64,000 bases of DNA from Prosopocoilus inquinatus (lineage: Eukaryota > Arthropoda > Insecta > Coleoptera > Lucanidae): contig CM069873.1 in assembly GCA_036172665.1 (NCBI GenBank), positions 45,354,001 through 45,418,000 of the forward strand, given 5' to 3'. The notes under the pieces were generated by a model that saw nothing but the letters and a program-made list of their open reading frames with translations, ran no database searches and was not told where the DNA came from. The translations under genes and the position numbers were made by a program. Shown piece after piece: positions 62,572 through 64,000 of the stretch. How positions within the stretch are numbered: position 1 is the first letter of the stretch; the number at the start of each line of letters is the position of its first letter.

Positions 62572-64000
62572 AGTTTTTGGGCGCAGCAGGAGCTGGAAAT
62601 AGTTTTAAACGAAGCAACACGTATTAGCGTTGTTCCTGTGATGTATCTAATCGATCCTTGCTTATCTATCATGTTATTTGACGTTTGGATGGACTCCAGT
62701 AACTCTGATGTGAGATACAAAGTTTTCGGACGCAGCAGAAGCTGGAGATAGTTTTAAACGAAACAACACGCATTAGCGTTGTTCCTGTGATGTATCTAAT
62801 CGATCCTTACTCATCTATCATGTTATTTGGCGTTTCGATGGACTCCAGTAACTCTGATGTGAGATAGAAAGTTTTCGGACGCAGCAGAAGCTGGAAATAG
62901 TTTTGAACGAAACAACACGTATTAGCGTTGTTCCTGTGATGTATCTAATCGATCCTTACTTAGCTACTATGTTATTTGACGTTTCGATGGACTCCAATAA
63001 CTCTAATGTGAGATACGAAATTTTCGGACGCAGCAGAAGCTGGAAATAGTTTTAAAGGAAACAACACGTATTAGCGTTGTTCCTGTGATGTATCTAATCG
63101 ATCCTTACTCATCTATCATGTTATTTGGCGTTTCGATGGACTCCAGTAACTCTGATGTGAGATACAAAGTTTTCGGACGCAGCAGAAGCTGGAAATAGTT
63201 TTGAACGAAACAACACGTATTAGCGTTGTTCCTGTGATGTATCTAATCGATCCTTACTTAGCTACTATGTTATTTGACCTTTCGATGGACTCCAATAATT
63301 CTGATGTGAGATACAAAGTTTTCGGACGCAGCAGAAGCTGGAGATAGTTTTAAACGATACAACACGCATTAGCGTTGTTCCTGTGATGTATCTAATCGAT
63401 CCTTATTTATCTATCATGTTATTTGGCGTTTCGATGGACTCCAGTAACTCTGATGTGAGATACAAAGTTTTCGGACGCAGCAGAAGCTGGAAATAGTTTT
63501 GAACGAAACAACACGTATTAGCGTTGTTCCTGTGATGTATCTAATCGATCCTTACTTAGCTACTATGTTATTTGACCTTTCGATGGACTCCAATAATTCT
63601 GATGTGAGATACAAAGTTTTCGGACGCAGCAGAAGCTGGAGATAGTTTTAAACGATACAACACGCATTAGCGTTGTTCCTGTGATGTATCTAATCGATCC
63701 TTATTTATCTATCATGTTATTTGACGTTTCGATGGACTCTAGTAACTCTGATGTAAGATACGAAGTTTTTGGGCGCAGCAGGAGCTGGAAATAGTTTTAA
63801 ACGAAGCAACACGTATTAGCGTTGTTCCTGTGATGTATCTAATCGATCCTTACTTAGCTACTATGTTATTTGACGTTTCGATGGACTCCAGTAACTTTGA
63901 TGTGAGGTACGAAGTTCTCGGACGCAGCTGAAGCTGGAAATAGTTTTAAATGATACAACACGTATTAGCGTTGTTCCTGTGATGTATCTAATCGATCCTT
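62572..64000 (+). repeat. 28-monomer duplication, copy 2 (runs off the window)
   Basis: It matches 58,400-59,828 at exactly 4,172 bp, including the internal 298-bp tandem (63276/63574) and the GTGAGGTACG monomer. One visible change is GAGATAGAAAG near 62,862. The left edge is where GATATGAGATACG (62.56 kb) replaces GATGTAAGATACG (58.39 kb). Confidence 0.85.

Larger units (their letters stand above)
1..64000 (+). repeat. 149-bp satellite DNA array, 430 monomers, head-to-tail
   Basis: The motif AGTAACTCT recurs at 1, 150, 299, 448 and so on to the end. Every checked start fits 1+149k minus the accumulated deletions, and the last base falls at monomer phase 111, exactly as predicted from 17 deletions totalling 32 bp. 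Consensus landmarks in phase order are GGACGCAGCAGAAGCTGG (31-48), AATAGTTTTAAACGAAAC (50-67), a dyad (65-86), AATCGATCC (101-109), CATGTTATTTG (122-132) and CGTTTCGATGGACTCC (134-149). All copies have the same orientation. There is no inserted mobile element and no unique sequence. The length is close to a nucleosome core (147 bp). Function is not shown by the sequence; a centromeric or heterochromatic location is inference. Open frames of 60-97 codons inside it are by-products of the repeat, not genes. Confidence 0.98.

Noticed and set aside
62520..62720. Minus-strand 66-codon open frame
   Set aside because: CCTTGCTTATC replaces CCTTACTTATC and turns the recurrent minus-strand TAA into CAA. 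One substitution in a satellite monomer explains it.
1..64000. CRISPR array
   Set aside because: The unit is a continuous 149-bp repeat with variation along its whole length. There is no alternation of short invariant repeats with unrelated spacers and no cas gene.
1..64000. Tandem protein-coding repeat (such as a silk, mucin or leucine-rich repeat gene)
   Set aside because: 149 is not a multiple of 3, so the frame changes with every unit, and stops occur in all frames of the consensus within about one monomer.
1..64000. Tandem small RNA, tRNA or 5S rRNA gene cluster
   Set aside because: I recognise no A/B/C box arrangement, cloverleaf or terminal T-run in the consensus. The dyads are short and the TTTT tract in AGTTTTAAAC is interrupted in many monomers.
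1..64000. Inserted transposable element or inverted segment within the array
   Set aside because: The monomer phase is unbroken and every monomer read has the same orientation, so there is no room for an insertion or inversion.
1..64000. Assignment to a named satellite family or species
   Set aside because: I do not recognise the consensus. Naming it would need a Repbase, Dfam or nucleotide database search, which I could not run.

Overview
The whole 64 kb window is one uninterrupted tandem satellite array. The unit is 149 bp (consensus about 40% G+C), always head-to-tail and in the same orientation. I find no gene, RNA gene, transposon, CRISPR array or unique DNA anywhere in it. Counting from the AGTAAC motif at position 1, the window holds 429 complete monomers plus the first 111 nt of the 430th. 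The phase closes exactly over the full length with only 17 indel-bearing monomers: fifteen of 147 bp and two of 148 bp, 32 bp lost in total. This points to a eukaryotic centromeric, pericentromeric or other heterochromatic array read through by a long-read assembly. I cannot name the species. The consensus carries 8 CpG per 149 bp (observed/expected about 1.4), so there is no CpG depletion. That argues against a heavily methylated vertebrate or plant repeat and is compatible with many insects or other invertebrates (inference only).

Layout. Region 1-12.2 kb is a mosaic of several monomer families with block duplications (offsets of 32, 48 and 7 monomers and a 3-monomer tandem). Region 12.2-26.3 kb is a second mosaic whose blocks recur at offsets of 82, 24/21 and 19 monomers. 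Region 26.3-52.9 kb is the most homogenised core. It has a 62-monomer, 9,230-bp higher-order unit (copy B, 26,275-35,504), a near-identical 61-monomer copy C (35,505-44,585), and a rearranged copy D (44,586 to about 52,890). D contains a 13-monomer, 1,935-bp tandem duplication that looks like the youngest event in the window. An older partial relative, copy A, lies at about 17.0-21.7 kb. Region 52.9-64 kb returns to a mosaic and ends inside the second copy of a 28-monomer, 4,172-bp duplication.

How it works together: the sequence records repeated unequal exchange at the scales of 1, 2, 3, 5, 7, 8, 13, 28 and about 62 monomers. It does not encode a pathway. Open frames of 60-97 codons do occur at several positions, but each one I checked follows from a frame-preserving 2-bp deletion, a single substitution that removes a recurrent stop, or a chance GTG start. 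None is called as a gene.
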